Assembly (NCBI RefSeq): GCF_001704415.2
Contig: NC_030823.1
Coordinates: forward strand, 77,128,458-77,192,457
DNA length: 64,000 nucleotides
Direction: 5' to 3'
From: Capra hircus
Taxonomy: Eukaryota > Chordata > Mammalia > Artiodactyla > Bovidae
Position 1 is the first letter of the stretch; each line of letters opens with the position of its first letter. Positions 52,247-62,708 of the stretch are shown here, one piece after another. A model generated the notes under the pieces. That model was not told where the DNA came from and did no database searches. It saw only the letters and a list, made by a program, of their open reading frames with translations. A program made the translations under genes and the position numbers.

Positions 52247-53570
52247 GGCCAAGGTAAACGCTCTTTTCAGCTCTCTCTCCTGCCACGCTTAGCTGTATTG
52301 GGTAGAGCTGGGGAAGATTATGTTTTGAGAAAGGAAGTGAACGACGCAAAGGCGTGTACTGAACGGCTGCAGAGTGCCAGGAGCGTCACACAGCGCGCCG
52401 TGGTTCTCACACGGGTGTGGGTATGTAGGAAGGACACGAGCTGTAGAACTCCTGTGCACAGCGTTGCTTCTCTGTGCACAGACAAAGACAATCAGAAAAG
52501 CCACAAGCCAATCGTAGAATAAGGGAATCTGCCCCCAACGACTCTGTCTTACATCTTCTGCCCCTTGCTTCAGGAAACCCCGACTTTTCTGTTCTTGGAC
52601 AGCCTGCCCCCATCACAGCCGGAAGGGCTCTGACACCTGGTGTACCAGGATGTGAACTCTTCCTAGTGTGTCAGACGCTTACTTCCATGGACTGGGAAGC
52701 TTTGCTCCCTTTCTAAAGGATGGGAATGAGGGGTGGGGGGTAGGCAGGGACCAGTTTTGCTGAGAAGCAAAGATTTCTTTCCTGACACTGTAAAGCGAAG
52801 GCTATACACGTTGCTTCTTTTAAGGAACCAGAGATGCTGAATCAACAAGTGAGCCTCCCGCCCTCCTTTCCTGGAAAAGCCTTAGCCCCTCCTCATTCCC
52901 AGCTCCCTTTCCGCCGAGCTCACTGCCGCCCTGTGTCCATGGCTGGCTGGGTGTTTCCCTCTGCTTGCCATGCTCCAACACCTGGAAAAATCTATAGAGC
53001 AAGGGGGAAGAGGAAAAAAGGGACTCATGGGAACTGCTCAAAAGCAGAGGCTCTTAAGAGATTTGTCAGATGACAGAAAGAATCCACACCTTTTAATGCT
53101 GGATTAAATTATATAAAAAACAAAGTGGTTGAAGTAAAATTAACCTGCACTGTAAAAGGGTAATGCAAAAATTTTACCCCCACCCCACACAAAAAAAAAC
53201 TCCAGTGTATCTGAGTGGTAGTAATGAAAGAAGTAATATGAAACAGAACAGGTTATTTGGGGAACTTCACGAATTATGAAGACAAATTTATACAATGAAA
53301 CCAGACTGTGCAAAATGCTCATGATCTTATTCGATTTTGAAAGAGTTGCAGAAATTGTCTCATTTCATTTCTTATCCAAAGGAGGAAAATCTTATATTCT
53401 AATTGAAAACATTTATTTCCAAACTCAGGAGATGACAAGGTATGAATCAAGCTTACCTTCTCTGGGCATAAGAGAAGCTAGGGTCATCTGAACCCCGCCC
53501 GCCAGCCTCTCAGATTCTCTGATACGATGCATGCAGCTTTCAATCTACGCTGATTCAGAAGGTGCTACGG
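52247..53570. other. Unassigned repeat-poor stretch
   Basis: About 1.3 kb without recognised repeats. 52340-52440 holds about 10 CpGs. The frames on both strands (52298-53073) show no domain that I know. Confidence 0.45.
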
Positions 53571-53772
53571 GGCTTCCCAGGTGGCTCAGATGGGAAAGCA
53601 TCTGCCTGCAATGCGGGAGACCCAGGTTTGATCCCTGGGTCAGGAAGATCCCCTGGAGGAGGGCATGGCAACCCACTCCAGTATTCTTGCCTGGAAAATC
53701 CCATGGACGGAGGAGCCTGGTAGGCATCCATGGGGTTGCAAAGAGTCAGACACGACTGAGCGACTTCACTCA
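53571..53772 (+). mobile_element. Bov-tA SINE, sense arm of inverted pair
   Basis: 'gggcttcccaggtggctcag' to 'cacgactgagcgacttcac'. Its tail faces the tail of the next copy, 17 bp away. Confidence 0.94.
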
Positions 53773-53789
53773 CAGTGCTGTTTATTTGT

Positions 53790-54006
53790 ACATGCTCAGT
53801 TACTTTAGTCATGTTGTCCAACTCTTTGTGACCCGTGGACTGTAGCCCGCCAGGCTCCTCTGTCCATGGGATTCTCCAGGCAAGCATCCTGGAGTGGGCT
53901 TCCATGCCCTCCTCCAGGGGATCTTCCTGACGCAGAGATTGAAACCTCATCACCTGGGTCCCCTGCACTGCAGATGGATTCTTTACTGCTGAGCCGGGTA
54001 AAGCCC
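53790..54006 (-). mobile_element. Bov-tA SINE, antisense arm of inverted pair
   Basis: 'catgctcagttactttagtc' to 'ctgctgagccgggtaaagc'. Near full length. Confidence 0.93.
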
Positions 54007-54612
54007 CATGTTGGACTTAATGTACATTTAATTCAAATAAGAACAAAATCTTCTTAGTTTAAGGTTCATTATTTTGAGTATCATTATCTGCTCTTGTAGC
54101 AAAAGGCACAGTCAAATCAAAAGTAACCCTGTATTGTATGTAATGCTGCCTTACTGACATGTGTTAATGATACTGTGCTCCTGACAATAAATAACTCATA
54201 TTTCTGGATGAGACTTAGAGCTCTTAGAGACCCTTTCTGTGATTTCTGAGTTTTCACCTAAAGCTTTGAGATTGCCAACGGCTAGTCTTTCCATACAAAT
54301 GGCCAACAGGCACATGAAAAGGCCCTCAACATTGCTAATTATTAGAGAAATGCAAATTGAAACTAACATGAGGTATCACCCCACTCCAGTCAGAGTGGCC
54401 ATCATCAAAAAATCTACAAAAGATGCATGCCAGAGAGGGTGTGGAGGGAAGGGAGCCCTCCTGCACTCTCGGTGGGAATGTAAACTCATGCAGCAATTGT
54501 GGAGAGCAGCGGAGGTTCCTCAGAAAACTAAAAGCAGATTTGCCTCTGATTCAGCAATCTCACCCCTGGGCATGTATCTAAACAAAATCATAATTCAAAA
54601 AGAGATATGCAC

Positions 54613-54623
54613 CCCAATGTTCA
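54613..54623. repeat. Target-site duplication, left copy (BovB in L1)
   Basis: cccaatgttca, identical to 55019-55029. Confidence 0.87.
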
Positions 54624-55018
54624 GTTCAGTCAGTCAGTTCAGTCACTCAGTCGTGTCTGACTCTTTGCGACCCCATGAATCACAGCACGCCAGGCCTCCC
54701 TGTCCATCACCAACTCCCGGAGTTCACTCAGACTCACTTCCATCGAGTCCGTGATGCCATCCAGCCAACTCATCCTCGGTCGTCCCCTTCTCCTCCTGCC
54801 CCCAATCCCTCCTAGCATCAGGGTCTTTTCCAATGAGTCCACTCGTCGCATGAGGTGGCCAAAGTACTGGAGTTTCAGCTTTAGCATCATTCCCTCCAAA
54901 GAAATTCCAGGACTGATCTCCTTCAGAATGGACTGGTTGGATCTCCTTGCAGTCCAAGGGACTCTCAAGAGTCTTCTCCAACACCACAGTTCACAAGCAT
55001 CAATTCTTCGGCGCTCAG
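54624..55018 (-). mobile_element. BovB 3' end inserted in L1, exact 11-bp TSD
   Basis: A 395-bp 5'-truncated copy. Frame 54968-54639 (-) is open to the natural C-terminus (VPWTARRSNQSILKEISPG ... AKSQTRLSD). The duplicated 11 bp is L1 sequence, proving insertion after the L1. Confidence 0.96.
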
Positions 55019-55560
55019 CCCAATGTTCATAGCAGCACTATTTACAACAGCCAAGAAATGGAAATAACCTACATACCCACTGGCAGATGAATGGATAAAA
55101 AAGGTGTGGTGCATATATACACGAGGGAATATCGCTCAGCTGTAAGAAAGAATGAAATGACGCCATCTGCGGCAACAGCAGTGACCTGGAGATGATCATA
55201 CTAAGTAAAGTGAGTTGGAGAGACGGAGAGCAGTACCGCACGGTATCCCTTGTATGTGGACTCCAACATACGGCACAAACAGACCTTCTGTGACACAGAG
55301 TCAGAGTCACAGACGTAGACAGCATACTTGCGGTTGCCAAGATGACGAGTGGGGGAGGAAAGACTGGGCATGCGCGATTGACAGACGCAAGCTGTTGTAT
55401 ACAGGACGGGTGAGCACCAGCCTGCTGCATGGACAGGGAGCTACAGCCACCACGGGAAAGAGTGTGTGCAGATAAGGGTAACCGAGTCCCTTTGCTGTAC
55501 ATCAGAAATTAACACAACATTGTAAATCAAATGTAAAGTGATAATAATTTTTTTAAAAAA

Positions 55561-56235
55561 TTCATCTCCTCTTCTGTCTCCCCTCTGCCAAAGCTGTCAA
55601 ACAAGGAGGGGCCACCCATCAGTCAAAAAATGAAAATTAAAAAAGCGCACATCTAGCTGCAGGAATATGTGTGCTTTACTTAAGAAGGTCTGGCAGGTGA
55701 AGGGGAAAAAATCCACAGGAATTCCATGCAAATGACGCCAGCTTCCTTCCCCAGATACTGACTGCGATTGACTCCCGGTTGCCTCTCCAACTCAAACTGA
55801 ACAAGTCTACTTAAACGTGACAATTTTAAAGCTTTTTAAGGAGCTAATTCATCCATTGCTGATTGCATACAGATGAGGCCCGTTTTTATTTTCTAGCCTC
55901 GGGCCTAGACGCCCGAAGGTGGTAAAGTCTGTATAATGACCTTGTCTGAATGTCTTCTTCTGCCAGCTACTCTGGAGCGATTCAGGACCCAATTACGTTA
56001 GTCATCTCGGAGATGCCTCCCACCGTTTCCAGGGTCTCCTGCCTCATTCTGCTTCTCTCTGTGTCACCCCCCATATGAAGGAGGTGAAAATTCCAGCATC
56101 GTGAGCTGATGTTACTGCCTTTTGGATCTTTTTGAGGATTCGTTCCTGTCAATATAGGTTATTGTATAACCGAAGTTTAAGAAATTTGAGTGCATTTATA
56201 AACCTAAAATTAAACTGAATCTTAAAAATAAAATT
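55561..56235. other. Unassigned, enhancer-like block
   Basis: Repeat-free. 55790-56060 keeps CpGs and has homeodomain-like cores (aattcat, caattacgttagtc) and a 6-bp inverted repeat (tcgggc/gcccga, 55899-55916). Confidence 0.45.
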
Positions 56236-56410
56236 AGGAACTTTCCTGGCAGTCCACAGTCAAGACTTGGCCTTCCAGAGCAGGCGGTACACGTTATAAT
56301 TCCGGTCAAGGCGCTAAGATCATACGTGCCTTGTGGCCACAAAAACCAAGACATTAAAAAAAAAGAAGCAATACTGTACAAGTTCAATACAGACTTTAAA
56401 AATAAATATT
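56236..56410 (+). mobile_element. CHR SINE
   Basis: 'ggaactttcctggcagtcca' to 'caatacagactttaaaaat'. An 11-mer, ttaaaaataaa, occurs at both ends (56222-56232 and 56396-56406), but overlap with the SINE's own tail makes it weak TSD evidence. Confidence 0.82.
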
Positions 56411-57301
56411 CATGGTGCTTTTCAGGTCTACTATATTGTTCTACTTTTCTATATATTCATTCTATTAACTTTGGAGAGTTTGATATTCAAACTCCACCTA
56501 AAAACCTTAATTTATCTACTTAAAATTTAACTTTGATATATAATGGAGCTACATGTAAATTTGCTCTGTGTTTCCAACTCTCCTGTGGATGCGTTATCAT
56601 ACTTTCATAACGTAAAATTTTTAAATAGCTAATTAAGCTTTCATTGACTTGAATTATTTGGAAACGGCCTCACATCCCAGCCACCCGCCTCCTTCTGGCC
56701 TGGCCTGAGTTAACTGCAATTAGGAAGTGACAGCAGCCTTTCACACCAGTAACTGCTAATGATCAACTCCCTCCAGATAGATCTGGAAACTTAGGGAAGT
56801 CAGATTATTTCGCTGGGAAGTTACCTGTGTTGGTGAATCATCCCTGAACCTCCCAGAGAACAGAACCCAGTGGCTTAGATATTAACCTATCATCAGCCTG
56901 ACTCAGCATGATCAGTGTCATTTTTGAAAGGGGAAAATTGTTTTTATAAGCTCTCTTGCACTGAGAAAACTAGTCTGAGAGATTTCATTCTGCCATAACC
57001 AGTCAGACTCTTAATTCTTTTTTTCTTCTCCTTTTTCTGCCCTTCTTTCTGTTCGCCTGCTATCCAGCCCTGTCTTCAGAAGAGCAAAGGACTACATTGG
57101 GAGAGAATAATGAAATACTTTGTAGGAAACTGGGAAGTAACTTTATTCATTACAGAAAAGTACTACCTTTCCCTTGTCAATAAAATTGCTCCAGGATTCT
57201 TTATCATGCCACCCTGCATTTCCAGAAAATACCTAAGTCTAAAAAAGTGTCCCAGCCTTGTGAGTTCCAAGAATGGAATACTTATTGTTTAATTGTGTCT
57301 G
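56411..57301. other. Unassigned repeat-poor stretch, enhancer-like block
   Basis: 56640-56900 combines gcaattagg (56716-56724), tgacag (56728-56733) and tttcacacc (56739-56747), words typical of homeodomain, TALE and T-box sites. No repeat recognised. Confidence 0.45.
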
Positions 57302-57313
57302 AAGGATTATGAC
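57302..57313. repeat. Target-site duplication, left copy
   Basis: aaggattatgac, matching aagggttatgac at 57588-57599 (11 of 12). Confidence 0.78.
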
Positions 57314-57587
57314 CAGAGAAGGCGATGGCACCCCACTCCAGTACTCTTGCCTGGACGGAGAAGCCTGGTGGGCTGCAGTCCATGGAGTCGCTAGGAGTCG
57401 AACACGACTGAGCGACTTCCCTTTCATTTTTCACTTTCATGCATTGGAGAAGGAAATGGCAACCCACTCCAGTGTTCTTGCCTGGAGAGTCCCAGGGACG
57501 GGGGAGCCTGGTGGGCTGCCATCTATGGGGTCACACAGAGTCGGACACGACTGAAGCGACTTAGCAGCAGCAGCAGCAGCAGCAGCA
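57314..57587 (+). mobile_element. Bov-A2 dimeric SINE with TSD and long AGC tail
   Basis: Two Bov-A units (the first with a deletion near 57352) and the linker, ending in about eight AGC units (57562-57587). Confidence 0.95.
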
Positions 57588-57599
57588 AAGGGTTATGAC

Positions 57600-58010
57600 T
57601 GCAGTTGCAAATCACCTGGAAAATATTTTACTGATGCCTGAGAGGAAGGTCTGTATAATGTTAACAACAGAGTAACAATGTACAGTCTCATCCTGAGCTT
57701 CTAGTGGCCCCTCCAAAATCAGAATCTGTTCCTTCAAGCACCCTCAAAAAAGACAGACAGCATCCACATATCTTAGAGACCAAGGGTGGGAAGATTACAC
57801 CTCAAGAGTGCCGTAGTAGGCAAGAAGCTTCGGATGCTATTACAAGTCAGTCACTAAAGGGATGCTGCCTGTACACTCAAATTATACAGAATGGCCCGTC
57901 TCTGGGAACCCTGCCACCCAGGTTGTAAGCATTAAGCTGAGATACTTTTGTTTAGTTCACAGGAAACCTCTTGAGCAGGCCCACTTCTGAATGGCTGCAG
58001 GAAGGAAGAA
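57600..58010. other. Unassigned sequence
   Basis: No repeat or gene recognised. Confidence 0.4.
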
Positions 58011-58193
58011 TGTGGTAAAGAATCCGCCGGAACCCGCAGCCATGGCAGGAGACCCGGGAGACGTGGTTTGGACCTCTGGGTTGAGAAGATCCCCTGGGGG
58101 AGGGCGTGGCAACCCACTCCAGTATTCTCGCCTGGGAAATCCCATGGACAGAGGAGCCTAGCGGGCGACAGTCCACGGGGTTGCAAAGAGTGC
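58011..58193 (+). mobile_element. Bov-tA SINE, 5'-damaged
   Basis: 'tgtggtaaagaatccgccgg' to 'ccacggggttgcaaagagtg'. The first part of the tRNA head is lost. Confidence 0.88.
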
Positions 58194-58450
58194 CAGCTGA
58201 GGCTGAAGGGTCTGCTGGCGTCTCTGGAAGCCTGGGTCTCTGGCTTCATGGACGGAGGACAGCTGGACTCCGCTAGTGCAGGACAAGGCCACTTGCTCCT
58301 GTCCCCCGGCAGCTCCCCCCTTACCTTCGAGCAGTTCCCCAACTCTGTTCTTTGCCTCAGGGAAGGGAGGTGCCTGGCAGAAAACTCAGATGAAACTTGC
58401 AAAGATATACAGCTTTTAAAAGCACATTCCTTTAGGGAAACCTAAAGAAC
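58194..58450. other. Unassigned sequence between two SINEs
   Basis: No repeat or exon recognised. Confidence 0.4.
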
Positions 58451-58602
58451 AAGGCTTCCCTGGAGGCTCAGATGGCAGAGAGCCTGCCTGCCACTGCAGA
58501 AGGCCTGGGTTCCATCCCTGGGTCGGGAAGAACCCCTGGACGAGGGAACGGCAGCCCACTCCAGAATTCTTGGCTGGAGAACCCCATGGGTGGAGGAGGC
58601 TG
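58451..58602 (+). mobile_element. Bov-tA SINE, 3'-truncated
   Basis: 'aaggcttccctggaggctca' to 'ccatgggtggaggaggctg'. Confidence 0.9.
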
Positions 58603-60264
58603 TGTGAAATTAAAAATTCCATCCCTCAGCCATACCAGCCCCTTTTCACGTGTCCAGTGGCCACACTGGCTGTGCTGTTGGACTGCACGGATGGAGACCA
58701 TCCTCATGCCAGCCACACTGACTGTGCTGCCCTGGAGCAGAGGCCAGAGACCTGTGAGAAGGTGAGATAACAGTTTATTCCCCAATCAACTACCGACTCT
58801 TGTTTTTAAGACAGCAGGAAAGACGTGTATGCTCCCTTCCTCCTTCAGTAATCACCCTAAAATGAAAACAAAAACAAGCAAGCGAAATGCCATTTCCACT
58901 GGAGGAGAAGCCGGCCAGGGCCTCACAGGTCCTCAGGAAACCCCAGGACCAGAGAGCTGTGGCTGCAGAGGGTGGAGGAAGCCTGCAGAGCGGGGTCCAA
59001 ACGCTGGTGAGCAAGCCTGAGGGGCGACTCCACAGTCCCCTCCTGAGCGAGAATTCAGGGGAACTGGTTGGGGGAAACCCTAGGATCACATTTGGTGAAG
59101 CCAAGTGGAGAGTGTGGGCTGCGTGAAGAACACAGTGAGGCTTGGTCTTTGCTGAAAGTCACCTGCTGGGAGGCAAGGTGTGAGGAGAGGGGTCTGGGTG
59201 GACAGCAATCGTCTAGCCGTGGGTCCCCTTCCAGGGGGAAAGTGGCTTTAAGAGAACTCACTTGACCACACAAACTCGTGCCATGAGGACATTGCCTAAG
59301 CACCAGGGAGAGTACTGTTTGTGTCGGGCACCACCTTGGGCCATTCCAACAAACCTGCAAAGAGCTGGCCCAGAAGGGACTCATTTCAGCTCCAGATTAG
59401 TAATGACGCTAATAACAACAATAATAAAGACGACAGAACCGAACAGGCACAGGGTCTGCGGCTGAACACACACACACAATCTAAGAGGGAAAAAGAGGGA
59501 AAGGAACAGGAAGAAACAAGTGACGGAAAAAGAAAGTCCATCGGAAGAATGTTGCCACGTAGCCAATGAAAATTAGGACCAAAACTACTCCAGTGAACAA
59601 ACACTACTACTAATAATAACTCTTTAAAACAAGAATTAAAGCGGTTCAGGGAAGACACAGCAAGGAAACAGAAGACGAGCAATTAGAGTTCAGGAAAAAT
59701 GGGAAGGAAGAAACCGCACATAAATAGAAACCACGACGGAAGCAAAAGTGAACAGATACACACCCGATACGGCATGGCGGGGGACAGAGGACGGAAGCTC
59801 CGTAAGAAGGGGGCTGACCAAACAGAAAGGAGCACACCGTTGTGAAGGAATGGAGAGAAATAGGAAACACAAAAGACAGAGAAGATATGCTCTACCTAAC
59901 TGGCACCATCAACAAAGAATAAGACAAATAGAAAAAATATTGAAAAATACATAATTCAAGGAAATATTCCTATGCTTAGGAAAATTTATTATTGGAGAAG
60001 CAGCATTATTTTACTAATAGGAAGAAGGGTAGGAAGTGACCTTGAAGCCTGCAAAGTGGCACAGATATCGCCGTGTTCCTCTGTCTTCTGCGTGTGCTCA
60101 CTGACCCCTAACCACAGGGACACACGTCTCCATGCCTGAGGGCACCCCTTCAACTAGGGAAGGGCTCTCTGCCCACAAGAAGCCAGCCGAAAGTGCCAGA
60201 GGATGAATATTAATTATTAATGTAATATTTTATTATTGTGCTGGTTAATATTTATATCATAATT
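58603..60264. other. Unassigned, A-rich in its second half
   Basis: 59390-59960 is A-rich with small (CA)n and (ATA)n tracts. It could be a decayed LINE internal region, but I cannot assign it. No exon seen. Confidence 0.4.
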
Positions 60265-60907
60265 AAAGTAAAAGGTTTAATCCCATTCCTGGGCATATAT
60301 CTAGAAAGACAAAAACTCTTAATACAAAGAGATACATGCACCCCAATGCTCATACCAGCACTATTTACAATAGCCACAACATGGAAGCAACTTAAGTGTC
60401 CACAAACGAATGGATAAAGACAGGGTGCTACATAAACACGGTGGAATATAATTCAGCCATGAAAAGAATGAAATCTGGCCACTTGCAGCAATACGGATGG
60501 GCCTAGAGATTAGCCTACTCACTGAAGTAAGTCAGACAAAGAAAGACAAGTGTTATATGATATCACTTATATGTGGAGTCTTAAAAAATAACACTAATGA
60601 ATCTATATGCAAAACAGAAGTGGGCTCATAGACATAGAAAACAGATTTACAATTACCGAAGGAAAAGGGTGGGAGAGATGAATTAAGAGTATGGACTTAA
60701 CAGATACACACACATTATGTAAAACAGATGTTGAACAAGGATTTACTGCATAGCACAGGGACTATATTCAATATCTCATAATAACCTGTGATGGAAAAAG
60801 CCTGAAAAATTACTTATATATATATAATGTATATATATTTATATATGTTTTTATATATATATCATCTTACTATAGATCTGAAACTAACACAGTTTTGTAA
60901 TCAACCA
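60265..60907 (+). mobile_element. L1 3' end
   Basis: 'cccattcctgggcatatatc', 'gcactatttacaatagccac' and 'gatatcacttatatgtggag' to 'acacagttttgtaatcaacc'. Includes an AT-repeat tract (about 60811-60862). Confidence 0.9.
60811..60862 (+). repeat. (TA)n-rich tract
   Basis: Interrupted TATATA runs inside the L1 3' UTR. Confidence 0.85.
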
Positions 60908-61090
60908 TGTGCTGTGCTGTGCTTAGTCACTCAGTCGTGTCTGACTCTTTGTGACCCCATAGACTGCAGCCCGCCAGGCTCCTCTGTCCCTGGGGATTCT
61001 CCAGGCAAGAATACTGGAGTGGGTTGCCATGCCCTCCTCCAGGGGATCTTCTCTACCCAGGGATCGAACTCAGGTTCTCCGCATTGCAAG
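60908..61090 (-). mobile_element. Bov-tA SINE in L1 terminus, antisense
   Basis: Starts with a (GTGCT)n tail (60909-60924) and runs to 'ggttctccgcattgcaa', losing the tRNA 5' end. Inserted in the last bases of the L1, whose 'ttcaatgaaaaaag' resumes after it. Confidence 0.92.
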
Positions 61091-61334
61091 CTTCAATGAA
61101 AAAAGTAATCTATCACAAATACCACTGTTAAAGGCAGGTTGGTAAAGGACATGAGTTAAATAAAGAATATATTCATTTTAAAATTCTATTAATAGAGTAT
61201 AAAAACACACCATGAAATGTGAGGATGTATGACTTTAAAAAGGCTCACATTCAGAATATTTAAATTTTATGAATCAATAAGAAAATAACGGAAAACCCAA
61301 CAGAAAAGCAGGGGAGGGGGTAATCCCTAATCTC

Positions 61335-61690
61335 TTAATCCGTTTGGGCTGCTTTAACAAAACACCAGAGACTGGAGAGCTAATAAAGAACAAGACATTG
61401 CTGCTCACAGCTTTGGAGGCTGAAAGTCCAAGATCCAGGTGCCAGAAGGGTCCTTTCCTATGAGAACCAGCTTCTTGGTTCATACCTGGCGCTTCTGGCT
61501 GCGTCCAGAGCTAGGGGGTCTGTGGGGTCTCTTGTAAGAGCACTAATCCCACCCCTGAGGCCTCCACCCTCACCACCTACTCACCTTTCCCACCCCACTG
61601 CTGAAGACGGTCAGCTTTGGGGGTTAGCATTTTAATGTAGGAATTTGGAGGGGATGGGAATATTCTGACCATAGCACCTGGTCTGATACT
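61335..61690 (-). mobile_element. MaLR LTR (MLT1-type), antisense
   Basis: 'cgtttgggctgctttaacaa', 'gctcacagctttggaggctg', 'aagtccaagatccaggtgcc', 'gggtctcttgtaagagcact' and 'cctgaggcctccaccctcac' follow an MLT1 LTR in reverse over its whole length. The region before 'gggggttagcattttaatg' is shortened. Confidence 0.8.
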
Positions 61691-61874
61691 TTTCAAAAGA
61701 AAAAGAACTTTAACCATTCCGTTGACATGAAATCTTCACAGTGGCTCAGGGACAGAGAGCCTCAGTGAGACACCAGCACAAGCCCACCAGGAAACATGCG
61801 GAACGTGGCCAAGAGCTGACACAGAAGATGCGGAGCCACGGTAACTTCATCCTTCGCCTGCAGGAATATGAGCG

Positions 61875-62335
61875 GGTGCAACTACTCGGAAAGTCGGTGT
61901 GTTGTTGTTAATAAGTTAAAGATATGCAGCAATATAGATGGACTTAAAGATTGTTATACCAAGTGAAGTAAGTCAGAGAAAGACAGGTATCATCAGATAT
62001 CATTTACATGTGGAATCTGACAAACGGGTACAGAAGAGCTTACAAAACAGAAATAGAGTCACGGATGTAGAAAACAAACATGGTTACCAGGGCAGGAAGG
62101 GGGGTGGGGGAGAGATAAACTGGGGGCTTGTGACTGACATATATAAATAGGTCAATAATAAGACTACCGTTTAGCACAGGAAACTCTGCTCAGGACTCTG
62201 TAATGACCTACATGGGAAAAGAATTTTAACAACAGGGGATATGTGTCTTGTAAGCTGATTCACTTTACTGTACAGCAGAAACTAACATAACATTGTACAT
62301 CAACTATACTCCAACAAAAATTAATTTTAAAAAGA
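61875..62335 (+). mobile_element. L1 3' end
   Basis: 'gcagcaatatagatggactt', 'gaagtaagtcagagaaagac' and 'aacataacattgtacatcaa' to 'aaaaattaattttaaaaag'. Confidence 0.88.
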
Positions 62336-62384
62336 TATTCTTACCTTATAAACAGGACGTCCATTCTTACTACATACCCTAGAT

Positions 62385-62580
62385 TGAAGCTGCAAGTCAC
62401 TCAGTTATGTCTGACTATTTGTGACCCCAAGGACTATGCAGTCCATGGAATTCTCCAGGTCACAATATGGAGTGGGTGGCCTTTCCCTTCTCCAGGGGGT
62501 CTTCCCAACCCAGGGAGCGAACCCAGGTCTCCCACATTGCAGGCAGATGTTTTACCAGCTGAGCCACAAGGGAAGCCCAA
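62385..62580 (-). mobile_element. Bov-tA SINE, antisense
   Basis: 'gctgcaagtcactcagttat' to 'ctgagccacaagggaagccc'. Directly followed by a second tRNA-bearing unit in the same direction. Confidence 0.92.
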
Positions 62581-62708
62581 GAATACTGGAGTGGGCAGCC
62601 ATTCTGTTCTCCAGGGGATCTTCCTGACACACAGGGATTGAACCCGTGTCTCCTGCGTCTCCTGCATTGCAGGCTGATTCTTTACCCTGGGAGCCACCTG
62701 GGAAGCCC
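62581..62708 (-). mobile_element. Second tRNA-head unit fused to Bov-tA, antisense
   Basis: 'agaatactggagtgggcagc' to 'ggagccacctgggaagccc': part of a Bov-A unit plus a tRNA head with 'attgaacccgtgtctcctg'. No spacer separates it from the preceding copy. Confidence 0.88.

Larger units (their letters stand above)
54297..55560 (+). mobile_element. L1 3' end, interrupted by BovB
   Basis: The left part, 54297-54623, is the end of ORF2 ('gccaacaggcacatgaaaag', 'agagaaatgcaaattgaaac'). The right part, 55019-55560, is 'agcagcactatttacaacag' to 'acacaacattgtaaatcaaa' plus a T/A-rich tail. The two parts join exactly when the BovB and one TSD copy are removed. Confidence 0.9.

Noticed and set aside
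57562..57587. (AGC)n as a coding poly-Ser or poly-Gln tract or disease-type repeat
   Set aside because: It is the normal tail of the Bov-A2 SINE bounded by a TSD. Similar tails occur at 32991-33008 and 35450-35463.
5596..62708. tRNA-like heads of Bov-tA and CHR SINEs as functional tRNA genes
   Set aside because: They lack a foldable anticodon arm and are followed by SINE bodies. They are repeat-internal Pol III promoters at most.
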